From the NCBI RefSeq assembly GCF_012927345.1, contig NZ_JABBGJ010000036.1, positions 55,282-119,281 on the forward strand: a DNA stretch of 64,000 bases. Direction: 5' to 3'. The position numbers and the translations under genes are program-made. The stretch is from Paraburkholderia polaris. GTDB taxonomy: Bacteria; Pseudomonadota; Gammaproteobacteria; Burkholderiales; Burkholderiaceae. Shown here one piece after another: positions 1 to 9,366 of the stretch. Positions within the stretch are counted from its first letter, which is position 1; the number at the start of each line of letters is the position of its first letter. The notes beneath the pieces are model-generated. The model was not told the origin of the DNA. It saw nothing but the letters and a program-made list of their open reading frames with translations, and searched no databases.

Positions 1-2879
1 TCAACGTCCAGAAGAAATCATCTGCGTTCATGATGGTGATTGCCATCTATTCGCCGAGCGAGCGCTACGACGCCACCTATATCGCCAACTACGCGAATAT
101 CTATGTGCTCGATGCACTCAAGCGTATCCCGGGTGCGAATCAATCGTCTATCTTCGGCACGCCCGACTACGCGATGCGTATCTGGCTGAAGCCGGATCGC
201 ATGGCGCAACTGGGCATCACCGCCGGGGACGTGCAGAACGCGGTCAAGGCCCAGAACCAGCAGTTCGCGGTGGGGCGCGTGGGTCAGTCACCGACGGGGG
301 CGCCGGTCGAGCAGTCGTTTGCCGTCACGACCACCGGCCGCCTGACTGATCCGGCCGAATTCGACAACATCATTATTCGCGCGGCAAGCGGCAGCACGTC
401 AGCCGCCGACTCCGCAATCGTGCGCCTCAGGGACATCGGCCGCGCCGAGCTCGGCCAGAAGGATTACTCGATCCGCAGCAAATTCCAGGGCAAGCCCGCT
501 ACCGTCATCGCGGTCTACCAGCAACCGGGCGCCAACGCGCTCGACGTGTCAAAGCAGGTGCGCGCGACGCTGGCCGAGATGAAGAAGCAGTTTCCGGAAG
601 GCATCACCTACGACATTGCGATGGATACGACGGACTTCACCCGTGCATCCATCTCGGACGTCATCCACACCTTCTTCGAAGCCCTGGTGCTGGTGGTGAT
701 CGTCGTGTTCGTGTTCCTGCAGAGCCTGCGCGCGACACTGATTCCGGTGTTGGCGGTACCGGTATCGATCGTCGGCACGTTCATGGGCATGCAGGCACTC
801 GGCTTTTCGATCAACATGCTGACGCTGTTCGGGATGGTGTTGGCGATCGGCATTGTGGTGGACGATGCGATCGTGGTGGTCGAGAACGTCGAGCGCAACA
901 TGAGCGTCCATAAGCTGAGTCCAAAGGACGCGGCCAAACGGGCGATGGACGAGGTGGCCGGTCCGGTCGTCGCGATCGTGCTGGTTCTGTGTGCCGTGTT
1001 CGTGCCGGTGGCCTTCCTTGGCGGCATTACCGGACAATTGTATAAGCAGTTCGCCATCACGATCGCCATCTCAGTGGTGTTCTCAGGGCTGGTTGCGCTG
1101 ACGCTGTCGCCGGCACTGGCGGGCGTGCTGCTCAAACCGGGTCACCATGAAAAGCGCGGTTTTTTCAAGTGGTTCGACAATAAATTCGCGCGGATGACGA
1201 CCGGCTATACCAACGTGGTCAAGCTCGTCATCAAGCGCTTCGGCGTCGCGCTATTCCTGTTTGCCGGCATCATCGTGCTTGCCGTCGTCATGTTGAAATC
1301 GATTCCGAGTTCGTTTTTGCCACCTGAGGATCAGGGCTACCTGCTCGGCGCGGTGGTCATGCCGGACGCAGCAAGCCTCGATCGCACCGGCGACGTCTCG
1401 CAGCACGTCACTGACTATTTCATCAAGCAGCCGGCCGTAAGCAGTGTGACGACCATCGACGGGTACAGCCTGCTCGACAGCCAGAACAAGAACAACGCAG
1501 GGACCTTTTTTATCGGTTTCAAGAGCTTCGATGAGCGCTACAAATTCGCCAACATCAGGACCCAAAACGCGCGCGCGGTGTTGATCGACGCGTACGAAAC
1601 CCTGTCCAAAGTCAAAGAAGGGATCATCCTGCCGGTCAATCCGCCGTCCATTCCGGGCCTCGGCACGACTGGCGGCACCGAGGTATGGATCGAAGCGCAG
1701 GGCGATGCCACGACCCCGCAGCTGGCCGCCGTGGTGGATGACTTTGTCGCCAAAGCCAAGGCGCGACCTGAACTGTCGCGCGTGACGTCGACCTTTAACG
1801 CCGCCGCGCAGCAATTGCTGGTCGACGTAGACCGGGACCATGCGGAGACGCTCGGCGTGCCGATCGAGGAGGTTTACAGCGCGATGCAGACAATGTTCGG
1901 CTCGCTGTACGTGTCGCAGTTCAACCGGTCGAGCCGTTTGTGGCAGGTGATCTTGCAGGCTGAACCGTCGTACCGGCTCACGCCGCTGGACCTCGATCAG
2001 ATCTATGTGCGCAGCAAGACCAACAACATGGTGCCGATCAAGGCGGTGATGACCTCGAAGTACGTCACCGGCCCGGATCTGATGACGCGCTTCAATAATT
2101 TCCCGGCGGTCAAGGTCACGGTCAACGCCGCACCGGGCTACAGCTCGGGGCAGGTAATCAGCACGCTTCGGGAGATCGGCACGCAAGTGCTGCCTTCCGG
2201 CTACAACCTCGGGTGGAGCGGTGAGGCCTACGAGGCCACGCAGGCCAGCGGCACCTCGGGGTTGGTGTTCGTCTTCGGCCTGATCATGGTGTTCCTGATT
2301 CTCGCCGCGCAATACGAGAAGTGGAGTCTGCCGTTCGGCGTGTTGATGGCCGTGCCTTTCGCGCTGTTCGGCGCGCTGCTCGCGATCTTGCTGCGCGGCC
2401 TCGAAAACGACGTCTACTTCCAGATCGGCCTGACCATGCTGGTGGCGCTTGCCGCCAAGAACGCGATCCTGATCTTCGAGTTCGCTGTACTCAATCGCGA
2501 ATCCGGCGAGTCGGTATACGACTCTGCCTTGACAGCCGCGAGCGAACGGCTGCGCCCGATCATCATGACCTCGCTGGCGTTCATCCTGGGTTGCGTGCCG
2601 CTTGCCATCGCGCTCGGGGCGTCGGCCAACAGCCGGCATTCGATCGGCACGGGCGTGATTGGCGGCATGCTCGGCGCAACGGTGATCGCCGTGTTCTTCA
2701 TTCCGATGTTCTTCTACGTGCTCGAAACCATGTCGGAAAAGCGCGACAGCAAGAAGACACCGGGAGCGAGCGGTGGACCGGAGGGGGGCGCTCATGCGGG
2801 CCCGGTTGCAGATCCAGCTAAGCCTGCGGGCTCCGGCGGACCGACGGTCACGCCTTCCGCGCAACGTGAGGGCGACTGA
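1..2879 (+). CDS. RND (HAE1/MexF-like) efflux pump inner-membrane transporter, 5' truncated by window edge
   Basis: The open frame runs into the window start (frame from base 3), so the N-terminal part is missing; about 958 residues remain against about 1050 for the family. Visible features are the porter domain after the first periplasmic loop, the TM4 region with the paired acidic residues of the proton relay (GIVVDDAIVVVENVER), a second large periplasmic domain, and a C-terminal membrane bundle with the second repeat (AAKNAILIFEFA). The last ~45 residues are a low-complexity Gly/Pro/Ala tail. The protein uses the proton gradient to extrude drugs or other hydrophobic compounds through a tripartite complex. 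Its outer-membrane partner starts two bases after the stop. The membrane-fusion gene is presumably upstream of the window. Substrate unknown. Confidence 0.95.
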   Translation, partial: NVQKKSSAFMMVIAIYSPSERYDATYIANYANIYVLDALKRIPGANQSSIFGTPDYAMRIWLKPDRMAQLGITAGDVQNAVKAQNQQFAVGRVGQSPTGAPVEQSFAVTTTGRLTDPAEFDNIIIRAASGSTSAADSAIVRLRDIGRAELGQKDYSIRSKFQGKPATVIAVYQQPGANALDVSKQVRATLAEMKKQFPEGITYDIAMDTTDFTRASISDVIHTFFEALVLVVIVVFVFLQSLRATLIPVLAVPVSIVGTFMGMQALGFSINMLTLFGMVLAIGIVVDDAIVVVENVERNMSVHKLSPKDAAKRAMDEVAGPVVAIVLVLCAVFVPVAFLGGITGQLYKQFAITIAISVVFSGLVALTLSPALAGVLLKPGHHEKRGFFKWFDNKFARMTTGYTNVVKLVIKRFGVALFLFAGIIVLAVVMLKSIPSSFLPPEDQGYLLGAVVMPDAASLDRTGDVSQHVTDYFIKQPAVSSVTTIDGYSLLDSQNKNNAGTFFIGFKSFDERYKFANIRTQNARAVLIDAYETLSKVKEGIILPVNPPSIPGLGTTGGTEVWIEAQGDATTPQLAAVVDDFVAKAKARPELSRVTSTFNAAAQQLLVDVDRDHAETLGVPIEEVYSAMQTMFGSLYVSQFNRSSRLWQVILQAEPSYRLTPLDLDQIYVRSKTNNMVPIKAVMTSKYVTGPDLMTRFNNFPAVKVTVNAAPGYSSGQVISTLREIGTQVLPSGYNLGWSGEAYEATQASGTSGLVFVFGLIMVFLILAAQYEKWSLPFGVLMAVPFALFGALLAILLRGLENDVYFQIGLTMLVALAAKNAILIFEFAVLNRESGESVYDSALTAASERLRPIIMTSLAFILGCVPLAIALGASANSRHSIGTGVIGGMLGATVIAVFFIPMFFYVLETMSEKRDSKKTPGASGGPEGGAHAGPVADPAKPAGSGGPTVTPSAQREGD

Positions 2880-2880
2880 C

Positions 2881-4491
2881 ATGCGAGGCTTTGCGTTCTC
2901 ACTGCGCCTCGTCCCCGCCTTGGTGCTGGCAATGGGGCTGGGTGGCTGCCTGTTGGGCCCGGACTACGTACGCCAGAACGTGCCTACGCCCGCGAATTTC
3001 CGTTTTGCTGCCAATGAGGCTGCCGATACGGCCAATACGCGGTGGTGGGAACAGTTTCAGGACCCGGTCCTGAACGATCTGATTCTGGCCGCGCTCGCCG
3101 ACAACAAGGACGTCAAGATCGCCGCGGCGCGCGTCGATCAGTTTCTCGGCCAGTTCGTGACGACACGCTCCGGGCTGTTTCCGCAGGTCAGCGCCGGCTT
3201 CGACGCCTCCCGTCAGCGTGCCTCCCAGCTCGGACCGACGCCGATCCCGGCGGGCGTGAGTCCCGTCTTCAACGAGTTCCAGGCGCCGCTTTCGGTGGCC
3301 TGGGAAGTCGACCTCTTTGGACGCGTGCGGCGTGAGACCGAATCGGCTCGCGCGAGCCTGCTCGCAAGCGAGGAGGGCCGCCGCGCGACGATCCTTTCGC
3401 TGGTTGCCTCGGTGGCCACCGCTTACATCAATCTGCGCGATCTCGACCAGCAACTGACGATTGCCAAAGCGACGACCGATAGCCGGGCGGGATCGGTCAA
3501 TGTATTCCAGGCGCGTTTCGCCGGCGGCGACGTCTCGCAGATGGAACTCGCGCAGAGCCAATCCGAATATGAGGCATCGCTCGCCACGATTCCGCAACTC
3601 GAGACACAGATTGCGCAGCAGGAGGACGCCTTGTCGATCCTGCTCGGTCGCAACCCGGGCCCGATCCTGCGTGGACGCGAACTGACCGAACTGGTGTTGC
3701 CGTCCGTGCCGGCAGGTCTGCCTTCCGATCTGATCGAGCGCCGTCCGGATCTGCTGCAAGCCGAGCAAAACCTGGTTGCCGCCAATGCCCTGATCGGTGC
3801 CGCACGTGCGCTGTATTTTCCGGACATTTCGCTGACCGGCCTGTTCGGCTCTACGAGTGTCCAGTTCTCGAAACTGTTTACCGGGCCTGCGCGCGTCTGG
3901 TCGTACGCCGGCTCGTTGACGGTGCCGATCTTTACGGCGGGCAGCATCAGTGGGCAGGTCAGCCAGGCGGAAGCGCAACAGCAACAGGCGTTGATCCAGT
4001 ATCAGCAGGCTATCCAGATCGCGTTCGGGGAAGTCGACGATTCGCTGATCGCGCTGCAGAAGTCGCGCGAGCAACTGGTCGTGCAGGGACGTCAGGTGGA
4101 CGCGCTGAAAACGTATGCGCGGCTCGCGCGGCTGCGTTTCGAAGGCGGCTATACGAGCTATATCGAGGTGCTCGACGCGGAACGCAGTCTGTTTAACGCG
4201 CAACTCAGCTATACGCAGACCAATGGCGTGGTGTTCAACTCGCTGATCGGTCTTTACAAGGCGATGGGCGGCGGGTGGGTCGTGCAGGCCGAGGCCATGA
4301 CTGGACGGGTGATGGGGCAGAAGGCCGTGGCACAGGTGGCCGGTCAGTCAGGCGATCAGTCGGGGGCATCGTTATCGACTCCATCAGCGAGTCCATCGGC
4401 GGCCCCATCAACGAATCCGTCAACGAATCCGTCAACGAATCCGTCAACGAATCCGTCAACCACTCCGCCCGGCGCCGAGCAACCTAAATGA
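2881..4491 (+). CDS. NodT/OprM-family outer-membrane efflux lipoprotein
   Basis: Outer-membrane channel of the tripartite pump encoded just upstream. The start at 2881 follows a GAGGG-type ribosome site and gives a lipoprotein signal with lipobox LGGC (Cys23); an upstream in-frame start at 2773 would bury that signal. The body has the two OEP repeats (long coiled-coil helices plus strands). Family landmarks include WWEQFQDPVLNDLI near the N-terminus, the mid-protein IERRPDLLQAEQNL, and the GGYTSYIEVLDAERSLFNAQ region near the end of the conserved part. The ~60 residues after the conserved domain form a Ser/Pro/Asn/Thr-rich tail built from a short DNA repeat, unusual for OprM proteins. The stop overlaps the pqiA start (ATGA), suggesting translational coupling. 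Confidence 0.93.
   Translation: MRGFAFSLRLVPALVLAMGLGGCLLGPDYVRQNVPTPANFRFAANEAADTANTRWWEQFQDPVLNDLILAALADNKDVKIAAARVDQFLGQFVTTRSGLFPQVSAGFDASRQRASQLGPTPIPAGVSPVFNEFQAPLSVAWEVDLFGRVRRETESARASLLASEEGRRATILSLVASVATAYINLRDLDQQLTIAKATTDSRAGSVNVFQARFAGGDVSQMELAQSQSEYEASLATIPQLETQIAQQEDALSILLGRNPGPILRGRELTELVLPSVPAGLPSDLIERRPDLLQAEQNLVAANALIGAARALYFPDISLTGLFGSTSVQFSKLFTGPARVWSYAGSLTVPIFTAGSISGQVSQAEAQQQQALIQYQQAIQIAFGEVDDSLIALQKSREQLVVQGRQVDALKTYARLARLRFEGGYTSYIEVLDAERSLFNAQLSYTQTNGVVFNSLIGLYKAMGGGWVVQAEAMTGRVMGQKAVAQVAGQSGDQSGASLSTPSASPSAAPSTNPSTNPSTNPSTNPSTTPPGAEQPK
4408..4467 (+). repeat. 12-bp in-frame tandem repeat in the outer-membrane factor tail
   Basis: Four perfect copies of TCAACGAATCCG followed by a degenerate fifth copy. 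They encode STNP repeats at the extreme C-terminus of the efflux lipoprotein. The unit is a multiple of three, so copy-number change alters tail length without a frameshift. Confidence 0.9.
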
Positions 4492-5777
4492 GCACCGACA
4501 CGACAACCGGGCCCAGCCCCATTTCTCTCGTCGCCTGCCACGAATGCGATCTGTTGCAGCGCGAATCCGTGGTGCCGCCCGATGGCACGCTGCGTTGTTG
4601 CCGCTGCCACGCTGAACTCTATCGGGCGCATCCCGACAGCACCGACCGGTCACTGGCTTTTACGCTCACCTGCGTCGTGTTGTTCGTCATCAGCAATGTG
4701 TATCCGATTGTCGGACTGGCGGTGAACGGCGATCTCGTCGAGACCACGTTGCTCGGTGCGGTTCGTGTGCTCTACAAAGACGGCATGTGGCCGATCGCGG
4801 GTCTCGTGCTCGCCACCACCTTCCTGATGCCGTTGTTGCAGATGACGGCCATGGCGTACCTGCTGGTGCCGTTGCAGCTGAACCGCCGCCCGTATCGTGC
4901 GGACCTCGTATTTCGCCTGATGCATCTGGCGCAGCCGTGGGGCATGACCGAGGTCCTGATCCTCGGCATGCTGGTGGCCCTGGTCAAACTCGCGCACATT
5001 GCCAGCGTCGTGCCGGGCGTCGCGTTGTGGTCGTTCGGTGCGCTCATGCTGCTGCTGGCCGCTGCCGCTTCAGCGTTCGATCCACGCGCGCTCTGGCAGC
5101 GCATGGGCAGCTTCGACGATACGGCTTCGGATACGGAGGCGGCGGCCGCCGCGGTGGCGCATACCGCGCTGCGTTGCGGCCTGCTGAGCTGCCATAGCTG
5201 CGGGCTGCTGGTGAAGTCGGCCGCGCATGTGCACGGCGCGGCGTGTCCGCGCTGCGGTGCCCATCTGCACGCGCGCAAGCCGGAAAGTATCGCGCGCACG
5301 TGGGCCTTCCTGATTGCCGCCATCGTGCTGTATATCCCGGCGAACGCACTGCCCGTGATGAATACCAGTTCGCTGTTCGGCTCGGAGAAGGACACCATTC
5401 TGAGCGGCGTCGTTTATCTATGGACCTCGGGATCATGGCCGCTCGCCGTGGTGGTGTTCATCGCGAGCATCGCGGTGCCGATGCTGAAGATCCTGGCGCT
5501 GGTGTATCTCGTGATTTCCACGCAACGGCGCTCGGTCACGCTCGTGCAGCAACGAACCCGCATCTACCGGCTGGTGGAACTGGTGGGCCGCTGGTCGATG
5601 CTCGATATCTACGTCATTACCATTCTTGTCGCGCTTGTGCAGTTCAACGCGCTTGCCACGATCCAGGCGGGACCCGCCGCGGTCGCGTTCGGCTCGGTGG
5701 TCGTGCTGACGATGTTCGCGGCCATGTCGTTCGACCCGCGCCTGATGTGGGACGCGACGGAGGATCATCATGTCTAG
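4488..5777 (+). CDS. pqiA: Paraquat-inducible protein A (PqiA) family membrane protein
   Basis: A 429-residue protein with the duplicated PqiA architecture: each half has a zinc-ribbon-like cysteine cluster followed by about four membrane helices. The first cluster has CxxC at residues 17-20 and CCRC about 22 residues later. The second has CHSC and CPRC. PqiA is the inner-membrane partner of the PqiB MCE needle in a lipid-transport complex spanning the envelope. The start overlaps the preceding efflux gene by four bases and its end overlaps pqiB by eight, so it sits in one operon with both. Confidence 0.93.
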   Translation: MSTDTTTGPSPISLVACHECDLLQRESVVPPDGTLRCCRCHAELYRAHPDSTDRSLAFTLTCVVLFVISNVYPIVGLAVNGDLVETTLLGAVRVLYKDGMWPIAGLVLATTFLMPLLQMTAMAYLLVPLQLNRRPYRADLVFRLMHLAQPWGMTEVLILGMLVALVKLAHIASVVPGVALWSFGALMLLLAAAASAFDPRALWQRMGSFDDTASDTEAAAAAVAHTALRCGLLSCHSCGLLVKSAAHVHGAACPRCGAHLHARKPESIARTWAFLIAAIVLYIPANALPVMNTSSLFGSEKDTILSGVVYLWTSGSWPLAVVVFIASIAVPMLKILALVYLVISTQRRSVTLVQQRTRIYRLVELVGRWSMLDIYVITILVALVQFNALATIQAGPAAVAFGSVVVLTMFAAMSFDPRLMWDATEDHHV

Positions 5778-7386
5778 ACCTCCCGGGCCGCCTGAGCTTC
5801 CCGAAGCGGTAGCGACGCGGCGCTCGCGCTGGCGCATGCAGGTGGTGTGGCTGGTGCCGCTGATCGCCGTGCTGATCGGCGGCTGGCTCGCGGTCAAGGC
5901 GATCCTCGAACAGGGGCCGACCGTCACCATCAGTTTCGAAACCGGCGAGGGGCTCGAAGCAGGCAAGACCAAACTCAAGTTCAAGAACGTGGATATCGGT
6001 GTGGTCAAAAGTGTGACCTTGTCGCGCGATCACCGCAATGTAGTCGCTACCGCCGAACTCTCGAAAGATGCAACGGGTCTGTTGGTGGACGACACGCGTT
6101 TCTGGGTGGTTCGCCCACGCATTTCCGGCGGAACGGTATCCGGTATCGGCACCTTGCTTTCCGGCTCCTTCATCGGCATGGATGTCGGAACCTCGACGAA
6201 GTCGCGGCGCGACTACGTCGGGCTCGAGTCGCCGCCAGTGTTCGCGAGCGGCGTGCCGGGTCGTGAGTTCATCCTGAAGGGCGACAATATGGGCTCGCTC
6301 GATGTCGGCTCGCCGATCTATTTCAGACGCTTGCAGGTCGGCCAGGTCACGTCGTACAAGCTTGACGATAACGGTAAAGGCGTGACGATGCATGTCTTTG
6401 TCAACGCACCCTATGACAAGTATGTGCAGATCGATACGCGCTTCTGGCAGGCGAGCGGTGTCGACGTCTCGCTCGATGCGACCGGTGTGAAGGTCAACAC
6501 GGAATCGCTGGTGGCCATTCTGATCGGCGGGCTCGCTTTCCAGTCGCCTGACGATACAGCCGATCAGCCGGAGGCGGATGCCAGCGCTGAATTCACGCTG
6601 TTCTCCGACAAGGCCGAGGCGATGAAACGCCACGACCGTATCGTCGATCACTACGTGCTCAATTTCAAGGAGTCGGTACGCGGCTTGACGGTTGGTGCGC
6701 CGGTCGATTTCCTCGGCATCGTCGTGGGCGAGGTGGAGGCGATTCACACGAGCTTCGATCCCGTCACCAAGCAGTTCAGCATTCCGGTCGACATCAAACT
6801 GTTTCCGGAGCGCTTCACGTCGCGCTTTGCGTCGGGAGCGGCCGGCGGCAGGCTGGCCACCGACGCCGATCGGCAGCAACTTGCGCAAGCGCTCGTGGAT
6901 CATGGCCTGCGGGCCCAACTGCGCACCGGCAATCTGCTGACCGGCCAGCTTTATGTCGCGCTCGATTTCTTCCCCAACGCAGCCAAAGCGAAGGTGGACT
7001 GGAGCTCGAGCCCGCCCGCGATGCCGACTGTGGCTGGCGGCCTGCAATCGCTGCAGGATTCGGTGACGACGCTCATCGCCAAGCTGAACAAGATCCCGTT
7101 CGAGGCGATCGGCAATGACGCGCACCAGACCCTGCGCGATGCGGATGCACTACTCAAGCGACTCGATACCGAGGTCGCACCGCAAGCGACTCAGGCACTG
7201 GCATCGGCGAAGTCCGCGCTCGACTCGGCGAATAACGCGTTGCAACCCGACTCCGCGCTGTCGCAGAACACCGGCGACGCAATGAAGGAACTGGCGCGCA
7301 CGGCGGCAGCCTTCCGCACGCTGGCGGACTATCTCGAGCGTCATCCAGAGGCACTCATCCGCGGCAAGCTGGAGGATAAGAAATGA
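5770..7386 (+). CDS. pqiB: PqiB MCE-domain envelope protein
   Basis: 538 residues, close to the length of E. coli PqiB. One N-terminal membrane helix (VVWLVPLIAVLIGGWLAV) is followed by MCE domains; the first begins at VTISFETGEGLEAGKTKLKF, and two more repeats of the KFKNVDIG / FRRLQVGQV / DFLGIVVGEV type follow. The C-terminal ~130 residues are predicted helical, matching the region that forms the central tunnel of the PqiB hexamer. Role by family: periplasm-spanning channel for lipid movement between membranes. It overlaps pqiA and pqiC on either side. Confidence 0.93.
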   Translation: MSRPPGPPELPEAVATRRSRWRMQVVWLVPLIAVLIGGWLAVKAILEQGPTVTISFETGEGLEAGKTKLKFKNVDIGVVKSVTLSRDHRNVVATAELSKDATGLLVDDTRFWVVRPRISGGTVSGIGTLLSGSFIGMDVGTSTKSRRDYVGLESPPVFASGVPGREFILKGDNMGSLDVGSPIYFRRLQVGQVTSYKLDDNGKGVTMHVFVNAPYDKYVQIDTRFWQASGVDVSLDATGVKVNTESLVAILIGGLAFQSPDDTADQPEADASAEFTLFSDKAEAMKRHDRIVDHYVLNFKESVRGLTVGAPVDFLGIVVGEVEAIHTSFDPVTKQFSIPVDIKLFPERFTSRFASGAAGGRLATDADRQQLAQALVDHGLRAQLRTGNLLTGQLYVALDFFPNAAKAKVDWSSSPPAMPTVAGGLQSLQDSVTTLIAKLNKIPFEAIGNDAHQTLRDADALLKRLDTEVAPQATQALASAKSALDSANNALQPDSALSQNTGDAMKELARTAAAFRTLADYLERHPEALIRGKLEDKK

Positions 7387-7970
7387 TGCGCTCATCCTTA
7401 ACCGTAGCCGTGGCGTTGGCGCTCGCCGCGTTGTGCGGTTGTGCATCATCGCCAAAGTCGGACTTCTACACGCTGAGTTCCGTGGCGCCGCAGACGAGCA
7501 ACCCGCCCGCAGCGCCGATCGCGGTGCTGATCGGCGTGGTGACGGTGCCCGACCTCGTCGACCGGCCGCAGATCGTGGTTCGCAGCGGCGACAACAAGGT
7601 GGATATCGACGAATTCGCCCGCTGGGCGGATCCCCTGAAAAACCAGATCCCGCGCGTGATAAGCGCCGACCTGGGTCAGCTGCTGAACAGCGCGCTGGTG
7701 TCAACGTATCCGGTGGGCGGCGATTCGGCGTCGGCTTATCGGGTCCAACTCGACATTCAGCGCTTCGATGCGGCGCTCGGCGACGCCGTGACGGTCGACG
7801 TGTTGTGGTCGGTGGCGCCGCCCGGGAAAAAGCCGCCGCTAAGCGGCCGGAGCACGGTGCACGAGCCTTGCGGCGGTGCCGGTTTTGATGCGGTGGTGGC
7901 GGCATACAGCAGGGCGCTCGGAACCGTGAGCCGCGATATTGCCACCGCGATCCGCCCGGCGTCGCCTTGA
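7383..7970 (+). CDS. pqiC: PqiC (YmbA-type) outer-membrane lipoprotein
   Basis: 195 residues with an N-terminal signal and lipobox LCGC (Cys20), followed by the SDFYTLS start of the ABC-type transport auxiliary (YmbA/PqiC) domain. In E. coli PqiC anchors the PqiB needle at the outer membrane. Its ATG overlaps the pqiB stop by four bases. An ATG three bases later is equally possible. It is the last gene of the operon; the next gene lies 172 bases away behind its own ribosome site. Confidence 0.9.
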   Translation: MMRSSLTVAVALALAALCGCASSPKSDFYTLSSVAPQTSNPPAAPIAVLIGVVTVPDLVDRPQIVVRSGDNKVDIDEFARWADPLKNQIPRVISADLGQLLNSALVSTYPVGGDSASAYRVQLDIQRFDAALGDAVTVDVLWSVAPPGKKPPLSGRSTVHEPCGGAGFDAVVAAYSRALGTVSRDIATAIRPASP

Positions 7971-8142
7971 TGCACGGTCAGGCATGACGTAGCGCATAGG
8001 CCGGCACGGGTGTTGCGCCAATGACAGATAGCGGCGGCATGCCCTGGCAACGTTCCCGCTCGACGGTCGCGCGCTGCGCTCAATCGGAAGGTGTGGCGAT
8101 GCGGCCGCAACGCGAGGCAACGCGCGATCCGGAGAGTCGGTC

Positions 8143-9336
8143 ATGACAAAGATGCTGATCGATGTGGTCATTTTTCTCATCGCCGCACTGATCGCTGTTC
8201 CAATCGCGACGCGGCTCGGTTTCGGCGCGGTGCTCGGCTACCTGGTGGCCGGCATCGTGATCGGACCGTGGGTGTTGGGGCTCGTGACCGACGTCGATGC
8301 CATTCTTCACTTCTCCGAGTTGGGCATCGTGCTGATGATGTTCGTGATCGGCCTCGAAATGCGCGTGGAATTGCTGTGGGCCATGCGCCGCAGCATCTTT
8401 GGTTATGGTGCGATGCAGATGGCCCTCTGCGCGGCCGTGCTGACGGCAACGTTTCTGATATTCGGCACGCCGTGGCGCATCGCGCTGACGGGCGGTCTCG
8501 CGCTAGCATTGTCGTCGACGGCCATGGTGATCGGCGAACTCCAGCAACGTAAATTGATGGATACGCCGACCGGCCGCGCGGGTTTCGGCATTTTGCTGTT
8601 TCAGGACATGGCTGCCATTCCCCTGATCGCGCTTCTGCCGCTACTCGGGCCGGCCGCAGGTACGGCGGCCGCGGAGCCTGGCTGGCTGGTGGCAACAAAG
8701 GCAATCGCGATGCTCGTGATTGTGCTGGTGGTCGGCCGCTATGTGTTGAAAGCGGTGTTGCCTTTAATCTCGCGCACGGGTGTGCGTGAAATCTTTACCG
8801 CGTTTGCATTGCTCTGGGTCATCGGCATTGCGCTACTCATGGAGAGCGTGCATTTATCGATGTCGATGGGTGCGTTTGTCGCTGGCGTGATGCTCGCGGA
8901 CTCTGAATTTCGCCACGAGATCGAAGTCGACATCGCCCCGTTCAAGGGCCTGTTGCTCGGCTTGTTCTTCATCGCGGTGGGCATGTCGATCGATTTTGGC
9001 GTGTTGGCGAGCGAGCCAGTGCGAGTGGTAGGGCTCGTGGTGGTTCTGGTCGCCATCAAGACTATCGCGCAGTGGTTTCTGGCGAAGCGGTTCGACGTGC
9101 CGTCGTCGCAGCGCGGCTATTTTGCGATTCTGCTTTCGCAAGGCGGCGAATTCGCCTTTGTGGTGCTGGCGGCGTCGCTGGCAGCGCGTGTCGTCGATCA
9201 GCGCCTTTCGTCGCTTGTGACGCTGGTCGTTGCACTCTCGATGGTTTCTACGCCGCTATTGCTGCTTTTGCAGCGCCGCTTCTCACGACTCGGTGGTGAT
9301 GACGGACTGGATGCGGCCACTGAGCGCAAGATCTAG
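8143..9336 (+). CDS. CPA2-family cation:proton antiporter (KefB-like membrane domain only)
   Basis: A 397-residue polytopic membrane protein of the Na+/H+ exchanger superfamily, about 12 helices. Typical segments are LGFGAVLGYLVAGIVIGP, the ALSLSSTAMVIGEL-like crossover, FGILLFQDMAAIPLIALLPL, and LGLFFIAVGMSIDF. It has the transport domain but no C-terminal TrkA-N/RCK domain of full KefB/KefC proteins, so gating by glutathione adducts or NAD is not indicated. ATG follows GGAGAG at the right distance. It stands alone between the pqi operon and a convergent AraC gene. Ion specificity (K+ or Na+) cannot be read from sequence. Confidence 0.88.
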   Translation: MTKMLIDVVIFLIAALIAVPIATRLGFGAVLGYLVAGIVIGPWVLGLVTDVDAILHFSELGIVLMMFVIGLEMRVELLWAMRRSIFGYGAMQMALCAAVLTATFLIFGTPWRIALTGGLALALSSTAMVIGELQQRKLMDTPTGRAGFGILLFQDMAAIPLIALLPLLGPAAGTAAAEPGWLVATKAIAMLVIVLVVGRYVLKAVLPLISRTGVREIFTAFALLWVIGIALLMESVHLSMSMGAFVAGVMLADSEFRHEIEVDIAPFKGLLLGLFFIAVGMSIDFGVLASEPVRVVGLVVVLVAIKTIAQWFLAKRFDVPSSQRGYFAILLSQGGEFAFVVLAASLAARVVDQRLSSLVTLVVALSMVSTPLLLLLQRRFSRLGGDDGLDAATERKI

Positions 9337-9366
9337 ACACGTTCAAGGTGCAACGAAAGCAGAACC

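Noticed and set aside
549..2882. Long minus-strand frames opposite the RND gene
   Set aside because: His/Arg-rich antisense shadows of a GC-rich gene with strong family similarity on the plus strand.
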